Shown here: one piece after another, positions 11,427-24,448 of the stretch
How the letters are laid out: the number at the start of each line of letters is the position of its first letter
Numbering within the stretch: the first letter of the stretch is position 1
The notes under the pieces: generated by a model
The model's database searches: none
What the model saw: only the letters and a program-made list of their open reading frames with translations
What the model was told of the DNA's origin: nothing
Translations under genes and position numbers: made by a program
DNA from: Pontederia crassipes
Lineage: Eukaryota > Streptophyta > Magnoliopsida > Commelinales > Pontederiaceae
DNA: 64,000 bases
Direction of reading: 5' to 3'
Assembly: GCA_030549335.1 (NCBI GenBank)
Contig: CM060195.1
Span: forward strand, 7,905,001 to 7,969,000

Positions 11427-13858
11427 ATGCTCTGCCGCCTCATTCTCCGGCGTCTCACCCTCAGCCTCCCACCCCTTACCGCCCCCTCGGCTGCCGTCGG
11501 CCGCCACCTCGCGTCCTCCGCCTCTTCCACTATCCTTCAACGTCCTCCGCTTCTTGCTGGAGGCATTCGCGCCCCCCCTGATCTCACTCCCTGCTTCCTG
11601 CTCCAGTCACTGAGATCCTTCTCCTCCAACCGGAGAGGCGATGGCGCCAACGGAGGTGGGGACTGGAAGTTATCTCCGGAGAACGACGAACTCGACTCCG
11701 TCTTCGGGCAGGACGAGGGGGGCCTTGCCGGTATTTCGGACGGCGGCGACGCCTCCTTCGGATCAGAGGTGGCCACCGCAGGCGTGAGGGATTCTTCTGA
11801 CGTGATTCATAAGGGTGAGGTTAGGGATATATTTGAGGACATCGACAGGGAGTTCGTGGCCAACGAACCGGTGGTAGCAGGCGGGGGCGACGAGTGGGAG
11901 ACGGCGGAGGGGTACAAGCCGTGGACTTTGGGGGACAATGACGACAAAGGCGACTCCTTGTTTTCTCTTGTGGATTCAGAAGAGGGGATGGAGGTGATTG
12001 ATTATGGCGGAGCTCAGGGCTCTGTCGAAGAGCTGACTGAGGATAAACGAAAACAGTTGGAATGGAGAGAGCAAGAGTTGTTAGTTACACTGAAAGGTAA
12101 TGGAAAGGGCGAAAACTGTTTTTTATCAGGTTATTTCATATTTTAACCATCTAATCCCTGGACCAAAGATTGCTAAAGATGTCAATCATCTCAAATTAAG
12201 TGGTAGTTTGACAGAAATCCATTAGAGTAATCAGGGCTGAAACTTGTTCGTAATCAAAGGGAATGATTTCTTTTATGAGATAAACAGTCAGCTCTTAGTT
12301 CAAATTTACTGTCGTTAGATCACATTCTTGTAAGGTCCTCTTTTGTTTGAACTATCATTGTACTTAGACATTTTATGATGGCAATCTAAGATAATTACAT
12401 GTCTTTAGGTAGCTTAATCCTGGCATGCTTCTCCTAAAAAAAAATCCTTGCATGCTGTCACTTTGCCAGTCTTTCTTCTGATGATACCCATTGGTTTGAT
12501 TCTTGATGATTAATTTGTCTAGAGTAAATGATTCATAGAAAAATAGATGAATACAGGTTGCAACTTTATTTCATTTAGTTAGTATTATTTTGCTTCTATG
12601 GGTTTATGATGGCTACGAATGATAACTGCCTGTTAGGGATAAAACATGTAGCAATATTGAAGATTTTGTCCTATTACTAAGAACCCAAGTCATCAAGTAT
12701 GCTTTCTGCATTCTCCTATGAGCATGGCCTCACTTATTTGGAGATCAGTGTACTTCAGATCTTGATCATGTTGTTGAATGTTTAGCATTGTTCGTGTCCA
12801 AAAGCATGTTTTACATTCAACTGTACATTCTTTTACTGCATAAACTTTCTTATTCTTGTTTTATTTTTGCATAAAAAATTAAATTATGCTGTTCAATTCC
12901 ATTATTTTTTTTACTATTGATACTCACACTTTTCTGGTGTATTTTTTTATTATTTATCTGTTTGATTTGAAGTCTGTTGTATCAGGGGCTGAACATTGAG
13001 ATTTTAAGAGACACTGATTTTAAACGTTCTTATGTCTGAGTGATCCATATTTGAATTTACAGGTCCAAATCGAGCATTTGGAGATCTCATTACAGCATCA
13101 GGAATCACAGATGAAATGATTGACAGTTTAATTCTTCTAAAGGATGTCAGGGGTGTCAAGGGCTTGCCTCCTCTAAGTGAAATAGAAGACAAAGCTATTG
13201 CAAAAATGAATGCAACATCTACAAGAGCTGAAATTGAACGGAAGAAACAGGAGGAAATTGCCAAAGCACGTGTTCGACAGGTTGATGAGAAGGGAAGAGC
13301 ATATGGCACTGGAAGAAGAAAATGTAGTATAGCTCGTGTGTGGATTCAACCTGGTGATGGGAAGTTCATCGTCAATGACAAGCAGTTTGATACTTACTTT
13401 CCAATCATTGATCATCGAGCGGAACTTCTTCGCCCTTTCACAGTCACTAACACTTTAGGTCTTTGGAATGTAAATTGCACTGTCAAAGGTGGTGGTGTCT
13501 CTGGTAAGATTAATATTTATTGCAGTATAATTTTGGTTGATGGGAACAAGGGATATTTGCTGATGTGTGGTTGAATCTATAGGGCAAGTGGGAGCGATTC
13601 GATTGGGGATTAGTAGAGCATTGCAGAACTGGGAACCAGGCCTTCGGCCATATCTAAAAGCTGGTAAGTTTTTGCATCTTATGTACAGCGAGTCAATTTC
13701 CCTGTGATTAAGAACACTGCAGCATGATGTCTTGGATATTTAATTGACAATTGGTACTTGATCCAGTTGGATATTTGACGCGTGATCCACGTGCGGTTGA
13801 AAGAAAGAAGCCTGGAAAGGCCAAAGCTCGCAAGAGTTTCCAATGGGTCAAGCGGTAA
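11427..13858 (+). CDS. RPS9M: Mitochondrial small ribosomal subunit protein uS9m
   Basis: Structural protein of the mitochondrial ribosome small subunit; the S9 C-terminal tail reaches the tRNA sites. Exons by GT-AG junctions: 11427-12096, 13063-13503, 13583-13663 and 13767-13858. Together they give 1284 nt and a 427-residue product with no stop. Introns are 966, 79 and 103 bp, all phase 1. Residues 1 to about 35 are rich in Arg, Ser and Ala without acidic residues, as in a mitochondrial presequence. Residues about 60-220 form an acidic, Gly-rich plant-type extension. From about residue 305 the S9 core begins with [17 protein letters not shown] and runs through [20 protein letters not shown] to the basic tail ending SFQWVKR. 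The length matches plant RPS9M (about 430 residues). The ATG chosen is the first in the GC-rich first exon. The promoter carries site II and telo-box motifs. Confidence 0.95.
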
Positions 13859-14330
13859 CAGGTACTACAACTATGGATGGACAGATTCCATCTGCAGGAC
13901 CTTGGAGAATTTTAAATTTTAGATGCTTGATCATGTTGATGCTCTCTAATTTCTTGTGTAGAGTTCCTCTTCCATTGTTAGTCCTGCAATTTCAAGTAGC
14001 AGATGAAGATGCCCATTCATGCATTTGTATTCCACTAAAAAAATATTTGGTTCGAGATATTGGGGAAAAAAGTATCATCTTCCTAACAATTGCTTGTAAC
14101 AGCATAAAGAAAGTTTTGGTTTATTATGTGTTCTTTCCTGAGTTGACCTTTGAGTTTGATTCTCATGAAGCCATGGTGGGTGGTATAGAGGTGTACAAGC
14201 CCAAACAAGATTCTGTATGAAATAAGTTAATCTGATACTTCAACTCTGATTTGATGCATGTATTTGTTCTCTCAGCCAAAGAAGAAAAAAATTGTGCTTT
14301 TCGATGTGCACTGATCCATCAGGCATTTCT
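13859..14330 (+). other. Probable 3' UTR of RPS9M
   Basis: Sequence directly after the uS9m stop. The open frame at 13843-14220 overlaps the end of the last exon in another frame and has no family features, so I treat the stretch as untranslated. The exact polyadenylation site is not determinable by eye. Confidence 0.5.
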
Positions 14331-15700
14331 ATTTTTTGTTATCTAATCATGCTGTGGAAATGCTGTTGCTGTTGAGTTGGAATGTACATTTGAAGAAGTG
14401 ATGTAGTCTCTTTTCTTTGATATTTTATGGACATTAAGCTTGTTCACTTTAACCAGCCATTCCTTATATATTCTGGATCGAATGGAGCTAAATAGAAGTA
14501 TGATTGTGGTGCTGTTGAAATGGGATGCAATTCCAGCATTGGGAGAGGAGGAACAAATGTAATCCAGCATTGTTTTGTTTCTGCTGCTAGATGGTGTTTC
14601 CACACAATCAATTATATGTTCTTCTGCTTCCCGAGACATGATCTCTACATTTTTCTGGTTTACAAAGGAGATCAAGATCTTTGATACATGGGAGAAATTT
14701 ATGCGTATAACTTCAGATCATCCAGTTACTTGAACGAGTATCCATGAGTGAGGTGTTTATGTATTCACAGTTCGGGTGTTAAGAAAATGTTTTCCTGATC
14801 TCGTGTTTTACAACCAGGGGTTTATTGATGAACGGAAAACATTTTCCCTTCTCGTCTTTAGTATCATAAGAATAAAAAATCTTTAAGATGCTATTTTAAA
14901 GTTAACTTTCGTCATAGAATCAATTATTTCTCGGTAATTTCTTTTTAAGATTTTTTTAAAAAAATATTTTGTAGACTTACTTTATTTTTAGGGTAATATA
15001 TGTAAAGCAATTTCATTTGTAGTCATACGTAAAGTTAGAAACATGAAATTAATACACGGAATGGCGAACATCGCTGTTCTCATCGGCGAGGTTGTAGATG
15101 TTCATAATTTAGGAGTTAAAGTCACTAAGTTTAATATGTTGAAAGACATCGAGAGTAAGGGCTGGCTAAACTTATAAATCAGTTAAAATTGTTTATAAAT
15201 AGTTTTAAAGTTTTGTTCTTGAAACAAAAAATGGATCCAAACTTATTTTGTGTAATTACTTATTTTTAAAATGATAAATTTCATAAAAAAGTCTCTACCT
15301 TTGAATTTATTTTCAAATCGAGTTTGAACTTTGATTTTTGCACAAAAAAATCATGAACTTTAATTTTGTTCTCCAATTCAGCATAAACTTCTATTTATGT
15401 GTAAAAACTTATGAAAATTAATTTAATTCTCAAATTTATTCTAAACTTTTACTTTTAAAATTTTATATTGATTATAAATATATCCTTTTATTATAGGGAA
15501 TAAGGATCATGGGAAAAAAAGTAATAAGAATCATGGGAAGAAAAGTGATTGAATCGTAATATGATAGTCCACAAATAAGTAATTATTTTTAGAGAGATTG
15601 AGGATGCTTATTTATAAGATGTCTTTACCTGACATAGTCCTTATCCCTTTATTATATTATTATTAAAAACAATAATTCAGTGTTAAAAATTAATATTTTT
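14331..15700. other. Intergenic DNA; short repeat near 15010-15115
   Basis: Gene-free sequence. The segment around 15010-15115 (tagtcatacgtaaa...agaaacatgaaa, then gatgttcat...) resembles 26484-26620 downstream of the OEP16 gene, so a small dispersed repeat may lie here. Nothing else recognisable. Confidence 0.5.
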
Positions 15701-15701
15701 T

Positions 15702-15818
15702 ACAACTTTGATAGTAAATTAGTCTAAATGTTTATCCTAGTTTATAATGAGATTTTAAGGGAACTAAAAATAGGCTAATTAAGGCTAAAAATTTAAACTA
15801 ATTTACTATCAAAGTTGT
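15702..15818. repeat. Perfect 22-bp inverted repeat (hairpin)
   Basis: Arms 15702-15723 and 15797-15818 are exact reverse complements (acaactttgatagtaaattagt), separated by 73 bases. Pairing beyond the arms is poor. It could be the remnant of a miniature inverted-repeat element or a small fold-back transcript. No target duplication was identified. Confidence 0.75.
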
Positions 15819-15834
15819 CAAAATTACTTTAATT

Positions 15835-17177
15835 TTTACTAATTTTTTAATTTGCAAAATTTGATACATTAAAAAGTGGAGGAGAACTAATTGATTGACC
15901 TTCGGAAAAACTAAATCAACTTGATGCTATGGCTCTCAAGACGTTTAAATCTTAAAAATAAGAATAACTTCGCTTTGATACCAATTGTAGGATCCCAAGG
16001 CACCAGGAGTGAATTGATGTTAAATCCAAAAATATCGATTTCACAAAAATCATTACGAAAGCTTAAAATCAATTTGTTATACTTTAAATCAATGCAAATC
16101 AAATCACATGAATAATAAGATAGGAAGGAAAGGGAGAGAGAATGCAAACATAAAGAACACAATGGTTTGTTGACGAGATTCAACCACATCTTGGCCTATG
16201 TCCCCGCTCTGACTTCTTGATCTCGAGACCGTTGGAGATTCCACTAATCACTCTTCCTTCGTTCCAAATGAGACAAGGAAGAAACCCTTTATAACACCAC
16301 CTTTTCTCTGCTTCGAGAAGTAAGACACACCTCTCCTTTTAGGAAGTTTATCTTTTCTCTAGCTCGAGAGGTAAGATATAACCTCTTTTACACAGGAGCT
16401 CAGACGTAATTTTCTAAGAAGATGTTTCTCTCTTTTGCAATGCCAAACTCATAAGAAGAGTAGAGAGAAATAAGAGAAGATATAGAAATAACTACAAGAT
16501 AATGATTTTCCTATGATGCTTGATGTTTCTCTTGAGTGCTTGATGAATTTTGAACCCCTGATCTGCTTTTATAGATATCTTTGGAGGATATGCCCATTGC
16601 TCTTTGAATTGATAAAAAATAGTCGTTACTTTTCATTTCAGCTAGGGAATGATCGACCGTATTGATGAATTGGTCGATCGGTCTATATGACCGTTGCACG
16701 ATTTTCTTAGTGCAATGCTTGACCGGTCGACTGGTGTGGACTGTCAGTCGGTGTAGTCTCGACATTTTGAAATTTCACCATTTGAGCTGATCGATTGATC
16801 GACAGCGACCAGACTGTCAACCGATGTAGTCTCGATGTTGAGCTGGGCAATATGTGTAATGACCAATCGACGACCGGTGCTTCGACCAGCCTTCACTGCA
16901 TGCTTCGACTAACAAGTTGATCTCCCTGCACTATTTTAAGTATAACTTTCTGCATGGTTATCCCAATGAGATAATCTTGGATTTTATGGAAAGGTAACAA
17001 AATTATCTACAATTTTGATATTCACATCTTAATGTAAATTTCACGGGAACATTAATCAAAAGTTTAATGCACAAAATAACTCATTTCTATTTAAATATTT
17101 TCAGTATATAACTCTTATCTTTCGAGGTTTATATCATCAAAATATAATTATATAGGGCATAAAACTTTGCTCCAACA
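15835..17177 (-). mobile_element. Truncated SIRE-like copia element: 5' LTR plus start of gag
   Basis: The LTR occupies 15986-17177 (1192 bp; + strand TGTAGGATC...CTCCAACA). Immediately left, ctttgatacca is a slightly decayed tRNA-iMet primer site, which fixes minus sense. Beyond it 15835-15970 matches the gag start of the larger SIRE-like element at 54240-54350 (shared taaaaagtggagga...gattgaccttcggaa), with the start codon decayed to ATA. The rest of the element is gone. The LTR carries a decayed array of CCGGTCGACCGG-like palindromes at about 16640-16915. Confidence 0.85.
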
Positions 17178-17479
17178 TCCTAAAGATTGCACATCTAGTT
17201 AAAAATTAAGGACAACTCGAGAACCTATGTTAAACTTGCACAAAAGGTGGTGCAAGCATTTCAACAAACAACATGACTCATCAGACTAGCCGTTCAATGC
17301 AACATGTTGATGCCTCAACAATATGACTTAAAAAAACAAAAAGAACAATACGTAGATGGAAGGGGAGGGACTGCTCATCGATGTCGAACAGGAAGACGCC
17401 TTGTGTGTCCTCGTTCTAGGGGTTGAGGTGGCAGCTCGACTTGTCGAGGCACCGTAGGATTTGGCAGTACAATGACAGT

Positions 17480-18255
17480 TGTTGGAAATAATGTGTAGAT
17501 GAAAAGAGAAGAAATAAAGATCAAGAGTTCGAGACATGATGAATCACTATTTTTAGAGAATTATTTGCCCCACATAAAGTTTATTATCGTGTTTACGATA
17601 ATAATATTCTCAGGATAAAATCATCCAGTTCGTCAATTATCAATTGTTGAAGAACTTAATTTTTTATTGTGCTAGTTTGCAATGATTTGAATGTATTTTT
17701 ATGCATTGTACAAGTAGTACTCATTACATGTTCATAGTCTTTTTCATTGCATATGAAGGGAATGTCTCTTTATAAGCTTGAAAGGTTACTTCAGTTAGGA
17801 ATGTGTCTAGTGTCTTTTCATCCAAAAGACACACCTATTAATGAAAGATGTCACTTAATTCATTTTCATATAAAACACACCTTATGTTGATATCACACAC
17901 TTATTCATATGATAATTAACGTATGTCAAGGGGCACACCTGATGATGAAGGGATGCATCTATTCATGTGTGAACACAACTTTTCAAATGTGAACAAATAT
18001 CTTCAGTTAAGAAGCCATCCAACTCTTCTTTTAGGAATATCCATTCATTAATGAGACAATTCATCCATGATACAATTTCACTTATAACACATGTGAACAT
18101 GTATTTTTATTCAATATTGTAACACTGCATCGGTAAAAAATGTGATGCTACATTTCATACTTAACTAATTGGTATGAAAACATTTTTTAGTATGAACACA
18201 TTTTCCATATTCACAAAGTAATATATTTGAAATTTAAAGTCTTAAAATTCCAACA
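17480..18255. repeat. LTR-like direct repeat, left copy
   Basis: Begins TGTTGGAA and ends TTCCAACA, the TG...CA form of an LTR (776 bp). A diverged copy lies at 21899-23263 in the same orientation. The right flank (minus strand gtgagaaat before TGTTGG) is weakly purine-rich, suggesting minus sense with this copy as 3' LTR. No matching target duplication was found. Confidence 0.5.
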
Positions 18256-21200
18256 ATTTCTCACGAGATTACAAATTTAAAATATTAAATTGTACAATCA
18301 TGTATAGTGAAAGATAATTAACCTTCCATTAGTGTAAATAATTCAAAGTTCAAATAAGTAAATGATATCTATTAGATTTGAACTATTACTCTTAATATCT
18401 GAATCGAAAAGGTCACACACAATTATGCACAATATTTCGAATAAGAGACTATAATAAGTAGGCCATGTGTCAATCTTGATTTCATAAATATTTACAAGAG
18501 TAAACCTTTTGATTGAAGCGACATCACTTCTACATTCATATATGTGGAATACATCGATAACACATATCGATTTAGAATAACACATATCCATCCATTAAGA
18601 GCTTTCAACTCATTCTTAATTAATATCTCCACTAAACCCTCTTCTTAGTGCACTGATTATAAGTAACTTCTTGTTATCCTTTGAACCTTGAGATTTGATT
18701 TTTTTTACTAGAATAAAGAAGGATTTCCATTACTAATAACCATAAGTTTAAATCGGCATTTAAGTATTCAATATTGCAAACTTTTTCCAATGTAAAATAC
18801 TTTTAAATAGGGGATAAAAATGGTTTGTCATTAGCCCAATGTTTTTAATTCAAAATATTCAAATCATTTCACTCATTTCCAATTGTTGATATTACACAAA
18901 TTTAACAAGTCATTGAAGTTTAATACTTGACTTCACTACTTTAGCATAGAATAATTTTACATGCATTAGTACATGTATGCTTTCATTGACTTTTGAGAAG
19001 GAGCAATTCACATTTTAAGATAATTATGAATTTATTTCTCTCTACTCAAAAGAGAAATTTATTTATATTTATAATTTAACGAGTCAACCAAAAACTCATT
19101 TATCGATATTCGATAGTCACACTTATGATTTCAATGAAATTACCAAAAACCCTTATACCATTTAGCCATTAGGAGTTCTTGCTGTCATGTGAACTCCACC
19201 GATACAATTTCTTCACATTATATCCTAAATCTTTTTTTGCCCACATAGTTTCAATTTATGACAAACTTTTTACTAAGCTTTATCAAGATTAGTTTACTTT
19301 AAAAAAACTAATGCGAATGTTTCTTTCAAACATTTCTTTGTCACATAGGTAAAAGTATAATTTCACTTTATATTCAATAGACATAAAAGATTTACAAATA
19401 GACTTTTTCGCAATATTTTGATTTGCTCTTTGTCATCTATTCACATGATTAAGAATGCATGCATTCATATTATCATTCTTTCTAGACTTTACTTGTACAT
19501 TACAAACTTCATGTCATGAGTGATCAGTTCATTTGTATGATCACATATAGAATAACAAAATCACTTCGAAATTGAATCATCAATCAACTGTTCCACATAT
19601 TTGATTAGTTCAAATATGCAATCATTTTATATTCTATGACCATCTATTTTCTCATATAATTCATGTATCATTCTGTCGCTTCGAATGTATTGTTCAAGTT
19701 CAAAATTGATTTGTATGTGCATGATCAGTCCGTGCTACTAAATCTTCGAACAATAGAATTCAACAAACATGATATCTCTAAGAATTCATGGGCTATTTTC
19801 TTGGACTTTTCACGTCCTTCAATTCTTGACAATTCGATAATTAATTCCCTCAGTTGCTCACATTTGCAACAAAGCAAAATGAGTGTTTCATATTTCATTC
19901 ATATACTTTGCTCAATTTTGCAAATATATTCTTTAATACCTGATGTGATAATGCACATACTTTTCTTATATCTGTTAACTCAATAGAGTTTAAAGTGCAA
20001 ATATATTTTCATATATAAGAATTCAATAAAAAATGTAGTTTTGAAATATCACAATTATTCCATCTACTATAATTTAACTACACCATAATTAAATTAAAAA
20101 ACCAACAATAAATTATAATAGTGAAATTCGCAAATATTTCATCTATCATAATTTAATTGCACTAATAATATAACAATGTTAAACATCATCTCTATTGATC
20201 ATTCATTATTTTGGGATCTCTTGGATGTTTTTCCCATAACATTCTATAATTGAATGTCCTCCTCTTATCCGTTCACCCTCACATGCTGATATATGTAGAG
20301 AAGACTTTCTTTAATCATCCGTGCAAACATACATTTATATGATTTACCATTTGAGATGTTTACGAGCAATATCTTTTTTCTCAAAAGCTTCTAAGGCTTA
20401 GATAGATCCAACAACATCTCATTGCCTTAACATCTCATCTTTGGGTTTATTCATATCCGTTTGTCATACGAATACAAGATACTTGTCAGTAGCATCTTGT
20501 GATGAACATTATGTCTAAATGTTCATCTAAGCCGCTTCCAATGTTTGTAGTGTCTATTAAGATAAGACAAATATCTTTTCAAATAATTTATCGAACATGT
20601 TAGACACACGTTCTATATATTTTCTTCTAATATTTATTAGTAATGTCACTATCTTTTTGGACAATTTGTGAATATGAAGGAGCACATGTTCTATTTTTCT
20701 TGTGATGTTCATGATCAGTAACATCACTATCTTTCTAAACAATTGTAGAACGTATAAGACATATGTTTTATTTTCTTGTGATATTTACTAGTAACATCTC
20801 TATGTTTTCCGATAATTGGTAAACATGTAGGGGCACATGTACTTTTTTTGAACATGTTATCATCATGTTTTAATTCCACATGATGTTTACCATCAACATC
20901 ATTAGACAATATTTATTTGCCTTTCTATATCCGTTGGTGTTTACCAATAACACCCTCAAGCAAGGTTGTCAAGATCGGGATCTTATATAAGATCGGAGGG
21001 GGTCATAAGATCGAATATCGTAAGATCGGATCGAGGATCGTAAGATCCTACCTATTAATAAAATAATATATTTTAAAATAATAAATATATTTTGACAAAT
21101 TTTTCACATTGAAATCTTAAATTATACCGCACTAAGACATTTTTAATTTATTCTTAAGTCAAATTATATCAAAACATATTAAAAATAAATATATATATTT

Positions 21201-21898
21201 AACTTTGTATACATTAATTCTCATTAATATAAATATATTTTTAATTAATATTTAAATGATTATGTTAATCATATGAGATCGTATATGATCGATAATATCA
21301 TAAAATCATGTGACCAAAATTAAGATCATATTAAGATCTTACACATAAGATTCTTATGAGAAGATCGAGATAAGAAGGGATCCGTAAGATCGTAAGATCT
21401 CAAGATTTAGATCGAGATCTTGACAATCTTGCCCTCAAGTATATTTTACTCTCAATATGTACCATCAAGTACATGTTAACTAATCACATAAAAAATTGAA
21501 ATAAACAAATTCTGAAAGCTATATGCACATTCGAAAGTTTCATAAAATGATATAATTGAACAAAAATCATTTTCACATACAAAATGTGAATTATATATTC
21601 TAAACAAAGATATTGATATTTATTTTCTTATTGCATAAATCAAATGAATTCAAAACACATGACCAAACTTGTCGGTTTTGAGCAAGAAACAAAATCAAGA
21701 ACATATATCATAACAATGTTCACAATACTAGAAAAGAAAGAGTGAGAAATCATACTTTCAGAATCAAGATGAATACGAAAGCATTCTTCAATTAATGAAA
21801 TTCATAACAAATGAATGAATTTTCACGTATTCTTGATCTATCATCTTGTAGGTAGCATCAATTTTTTAGCCATCTAAAGAAAATGATTCTCTAAAATT
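18256..21898. mobile_element. Interior of a decayed LTR-like element, non-coding
   Basis: About 3.6 kb of AT-rich sequence between the LTR-like repeats at 17480 and 21899, without recognisable gag or pol. Part of it, about 20520-20950, is an imperfect tandem array of units near 95 bp built on phrases such as ttttcttgtgatgtttacYagtaacatcactat. An hAT-like MITE sits at 20961-21431. Best described as a large non-coding LTR derivative, with low certainty. Confidence 0.4.
20961..21431. mobile_element. hAT-like MITE with 8-bp target duplication
   Basis: A 471-bp unit with terminal inverted repeats CAAGGTTGTCAAGATC / GATCTTGACAATCTTG (one mismatch over 16). It is flanked by identical 8-bp direct repeats CCCTCAAG at 20953-20960 and 21432-21439. 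It has no coding capacity and many GATC-containing repeats near both ends. An 8-bp duplication and short TIRs starting with CA point to the hAT superfamily; a Mutator-type origin is less likely because the duplication is not 9 bp. Confidence 0.85.
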
Positions 21899-23263
21899 AT
21901 TAAAAATAGTGGGTAGATGAAAAAAGAGGAAACAAAGATGAAGACTTCGAGGCACGACGAGTTACTATCTTTAAAAAATTATTTGTCATCACACAAAGTT
22001 TGTTATTAAGTTTGTCATTAAGTTTGTCACGACGACAATAATATATAACGAAGTCATTAAGTTTGTCTACTAGCGACTGACAAAGTCACCGAGTTTGTCA
22101 AGTAGCAACTGTTGGAGAATCAATCTCTTATTCTAGTAATTTACAATGACTTGAATGTATATTCATACATTGTACATTTAGTATTCATCACATGTTGATA
22201 GTCCTTTTCATTGCATCCCATCACTTTCGATTGCTTGAAAATGCATAATGGCAAAGCCTCTTTATAGACTTGAAACGTTGCTTCACGAAGAGATGCTTAT
22301 AATATCTTTTCATCCACAAGGTACATATATTAATGAAATGATTCACTTAATTTCTTTTCATATAAGGACACACCTTATGATGAAAGGACACACCTATTTA
22401 TATGTGAATGTATCTCAAATGACATATATTACGATAAAAAAATGCATCTATTCAAGTGTGAATACAACTCTTCAAATCTCAATTATTAAAATGTGAACAC
22501 AACTACAAATCTCTTCACTTATGAAGTGATGCAACTCTTTAGCTCAATGCCAAAAGGACAGTTTAGCATTTTGAATAAAAATATTGAAAACTGATTACCT
22601 TAGCATTTAACTTTTAGAGGTTCAAGGTTTATAATTTTTTTTCTGATTTTGTCCTTATTCAAATGCATTATTTCTTTGTTAACTTATCTTATTATTTTCT
22701 TATTTTTATTTTATCATCATTCAACTATATTTCTTTTATATTCATATTTAATTAATTACATATTATTTATTTATTAAAATGGATAAAAAACTAATTTAAT
22801 AATTAATATTTTCAAACATGTATGCATTATATAAAATTTATTGTAAATATAAATTAATGTGTTTTAATAAAAAAGATTAATTGTGAAATTTTATTTCATT
22901 TTATTGAGGTATTAATGATTGACCTATTAAATTATAATAAATTTTCTACAGTGATAGAATTAAATAATTTATTGAATGTCTAATTATGTTATTTTATATT
23001 TATCAGCTAATTCTACCGCTAACCAACTACTTATTTATTTGTATCCTAAATAAATCACTAAATGCTAATCACCATCCACTATCCCCTATTAGAGATAATT
23101 CATCCATGACAGATTTCACTTATAATACATGTGATCATATTTTTTATTCAATATTGAAAAGATGTGATGCTATATTTCATACTTAACTCATTAGTAGGAA
23201 TATACTTTAATGTTTACAAAGTAATATATTTAAATTTGAAATTGTGGAAGTAAGAATTCGACA
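21899..23263. repeat. LTR-like direct repeat, right copy, with AT-rich insertion
   Basis: Matches 17480-18255 in order (gtagatgaaaa...gaggaaacaaagatgaag; tcttttcatcca; cacaccttatgatgaa; acttaactcattagtagg). It is interrupted at about 22534-23092 by some 560 bp of very AT-rich sequence absent from the left copy. The insertion has weak tagcatttt / aaatgcta inverted ends but no clear target duplication. The copy is badly decayed at both ends. Confidence 0.45.
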
Positions 23264-23755
23264 TCTCAAAAAATTTACCCGATCCAAAAAAATTCGAATT
23301 GAACAAAATAAAAAATTAGGGGCCATATATGATTTAGGTTGATTTTTAATAAATTAAAATTCACCTGCTAAAATTAGAGTTCACTCGTTGGGACTCTTGA
23401 AATCCATTCTTTATTTATAAAAAACAATTCTTAATTTATTAATTTTTATTATAGATGTAATAATTTTTATACATAATTTTATATTTTTCAATGGCATTAT
23501 CAAGATCTAATTTGATAAAATTAAAATTTTAGTAGTATATTTTTTATTTAATATAAAATTAAATATTTTAAGGATAATTTTAATTTATTATATATGTATA
23601 TATATTTAAAGATAATTATATAAAAATAATGTTAAAAAATTATCAGAAAAATTTGATTTACTAAAGAGTGATTTTTATTTTTTAAAATAATTTGAAAATG
23701 ATTTTTTAAATTTAAAAAATTGATTTGAAAAATCGAAAGTTCGGCCCGATCAACA
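23264..23755. other. AT-rich spacer, nothing recognised
   Basis: Very AT-rich sequence with short homopolymer runs between the LTR-like repeat and the GC-rich island upstream of OEP16-1. No gene, RNA or structured repeat seen. Confidence 0.5.
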
Positions 23756-24448
23756 AAAGCACCTCCCCTCTGTTCCATTGCCGATATCAATCCCTCGTTC
23801 TCAGAGAGCACTTCCACCGTTGAACCTCGCCGTATTCCGTCGGAGGATCACTTCACTCCGTCGAGTTCGAGTGGGAGTGAGTCGGCGCTGGCGGTCGAGG
23901 AGGAGGAGCACGGGATTGGCGCTCTCGCTCCTTTCCTTTCAAGTCTCCGACGGACGGACCAAATCGCAGCAGAATTGAAATGTTACGGCCGATCGTGCTG
24001 TGCCCGCATAAAGTGTCTTATGCAGATAAACGTCGAGGATCACGTGCTACGGACGCTTTCCATTTGTCTCTTTTTATCTCCTGTGTTTTTTTTGTTTTTA
24101 GCTCGATATAAACAAAACGAGCTTAACACGCAAAGGTGCACGTTGCTACGGTTACGAAGGGCGCGAAAGGACGAAAACGCCTGAACACCATCGAGGTGGA
24201 CGGTCCAAATGGAGGGCATAACGATAATTTGAGCTTAACCACTACATTTGGAGCTGCGCTCTTTTTTTTTTCTTCCATTTTGTTTTTGTTGTTTCGCGTC
24301 GCGTATCGCATCGTCGTCGCCATATTAATCCTGTTTCAGGCTCCTCTCTTCACTCTGTTCGCTCTCTGCTTCCTCGTTGCTCTTCTTGCACGGTTCCAGT
24401 TCTTTCCGTTGGACCAGGAGAGGGAGAAGAACACAAACACAAGAAGAG
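23756..24448 (+). promoter_or_regulatory. GC-rich island and upstream region of OEP16-1
   Basis: Composition changes abruptly near 23756 from AT-rich to GC- and CpG-rich. The stretch to about 24000 looks gene-like, but neither strand keeps a frame that I recognise. A TATA-like gatataaac is at about 24104-24112. From about 24320 a CT-rich, leader-like sequence runs up to the OEP16 start codon, typical of a plant 5' UTR. The upstream island could be an older exon remnant or a CpG-rich promoter; undecided. Confidence 0.45.

Noticed and set aside
13843-14220. 125-codon open frame after RPS9M
   Set aside because: Overlaps the last uS9m exon in another frame and then runs through 3' UTR; no recognisable domain.
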